Below are positions 11,216 to 11,834 of a stretch of 11,834 nucleotides of DNA, piece by piece. Every line of letters begins with the position of its first letter. Position 1 is the stretch's first letter. The notes under the pieces were generated by a model that did no database searches, was not told the origin of the DNA, and saw nothing but the letters and a program-made list of their open reading frames with translations. Source of the DNA: Bacteroidales bacterium (GTDB lineage Bacteria > Bacteroidota > Bacteroidia > Bacteroidales > UBA7960); assembly GCA_003555385.1 (NCBI GenBank), contig PWHO01000142.1:1-11834 (forward strand), in the 5' to 3' direction. A program made the position numbers and the translations under genes.

Positions 11216-11834
11216 ATGCCTATTTTGGGTTCAATCATCAAAAGAGCCATTGAACTGAGAAGTAAAATGCCCCTGAGCTTCCAGCCTAAAGATCCGGTCA
11301 GGGCACAAAAAAGGGAACTGAAAAAACTTTTACGTAAAGCCGCCGGCACAGCCTTTGGAGAGCACTATAGCTTTGCGGACATCCTGACGGAGAAGGACCC
11401 GGTCAGGGTATTTCAGCAGAAAGTGCCTTTGCATGATTACAACGGAATTTTTAAAGACTGGTGGTACCGTACGCTTAACGGCGAACCTTTTGTCTGCTGG
11501 CCCGGAAAGGTTAAATATTTTGCTCTGAGTTCCGGCACCTCTGAATCCTCCAGCAAGCATATTCCTGTTACCGGCTCCATGCTCCGGGCTATCAAGAAAA
11601 CAAGTGTCAGGCAGATTTTTTCCCTGGCCAGGTATGGTTTTCCAAGAAGTTTTTATGAAAAAGGGATATTGATGCTCGGGGGCAGCACCCACCTGAATTA
11701 TAACGGGACCTACTTTGAAGGCGACCTTTCAGGCATCACCACCAAGAATATTCCCTTCTGGTTCCAGCATTTCTATAAACCTGGCAGACGAATCTCCAAG
11801 GAACGCGACTGGCCGACCAAACTGGATGAGATCG
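11216..11834 (+). CDS. GH3 (auxin-responsive promoter) family protein, N-terminal part
   Basis: GH3 proteins belong to the adenylate-forming superfamily; the plant members activate plant hormones and join them to amino acids. The bacterial ones, frequent in Bacteroidota, have no settled function. ATG 11216 opens a frame that stays open to the window end, giving 206 codons of a protein usually near 500 residues. The N-terminal region MPILGSIIKRAIELRSK and the RELKKLLRKAAGTAFGEHY stretch (33-51) match the family's helical start. VPLHDYNGIFKDWWYRTLNG and the phosphate-binding motif ALSSGTSESSSKHIPV (102-117, SSGT..SK) identify it. LMLGGSTHLNY follows in the expected place. The rest of the adenylation domain and the C-terminus lie outside the window. 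It follows lysS by 76 bp on the same strand. Family assignment is good; substrate unknown. Confidence 0.87.
   Translation, partial: MPILGSIIKRAIELRSKMPLSFQPKDPVRAQKRELKKLLRKAAGTAFGEHYSFADILTEKDPVRVFQQKVPLHDYNGIFKDWWYRTLNGEPFVCWPGKVKYFALSSGTSESSSKHIPVTGSMLRAIKKTSVRQIFSLARYGFPRSFYEKGILMLGGSTHLNYNGTYFEGDLSGITTKNIPFWFQHFYKPGRRISKERDWPTKLDEI

Noticed and set aside
11330..11692. 120-codon minus-strand frame near the window end
   Set aside because: Mirror of the GH3-family frame, which has the recognisable SSGT..SK motif on the plus strand.

Overview
The window looks like an ordinary chromosomal stretch from a member of the Bacteroidota. Four things point there: the GyrB and lysyl-tRNA synthetase sequences (the latter with an extra C-terminal domain of about 70 residues), a bacterial GH3-family protein, A-rich leaders instead of clear Shine-Dalgarno sites, and several copies of the Bacteroidota promoter form (TTG near -33, TAnnTTTG near -7). 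GC content looks moderate (about half, by eye) and even throughout. I see no transposase, integrase, phage gene, tRNA, rRNA or CRISPR array, and no base-composition break that would suggest recent transfer. Family or genus cannot be told from the sequence alone.

Layout. 1-1238 (+) is the C-terminal part of gyrB. Convergent with it is an exported glutathione-peroxidase-like protein (1301-1897, -). Across a short divergent promoter region lies cysQ (2011-2889, +). Its 3' end overlaps the 3' end of the first of five minus-strand genes. In transcription order these are: an oligopeptidase B lipoprotein (7235 to 5124), a c-type haem lipoprotein (5088 to 4597), a small thiamine-binding (DUF77/MTH1187) protein (4536 to 4288), a stand-alone NadR-like nucleoside-kinase domain (4273 to 3743) and an EamA-type transporter (3741 to 2854). 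A 247-bp divergent promoter region separates the peptidase from an acylphosphatase gene (7483-7755, +). That gene converges on the 23S rRNA uracil methyltransferase gene (7872-9290, -) across a 14-bp tandem repeat. A second divergent region with a perfect inverted repeat leads to lysS (9415-11139, +). It is followed by the start of a GH3-family protein (11216 to window end, +).

How the genes may work together. Most are single housekeeping or stress genes: topology, peroxide removal, PAP recycling, rRNA modification, tRNA charging. The one cluster with a joint logic is DUF77, NadR-like kinase and EamA permease, packed with gaps of 14 and 1 bp. I read it as a candidate vitamin or nucleoside salvage module, perhaps for thiamine or its breakdown products, in which an EamA carrier stands where a PnuC-type permease would be expected. 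That is a hypothesis from family membership and gene order, not something the sequence proves.

Other points for a second look are the tandem repeat downstream of rlmD, which can be read as one hairpin arm facing several alternative partner arms, each with its own T-tract; the operator-like palindrome in front of rlmD; two genes with non-ATG starts; and a peroxidase with alanine in place of the usual cysteine of its second motif. I found no strong evidence for an undescribed multi-gene system.
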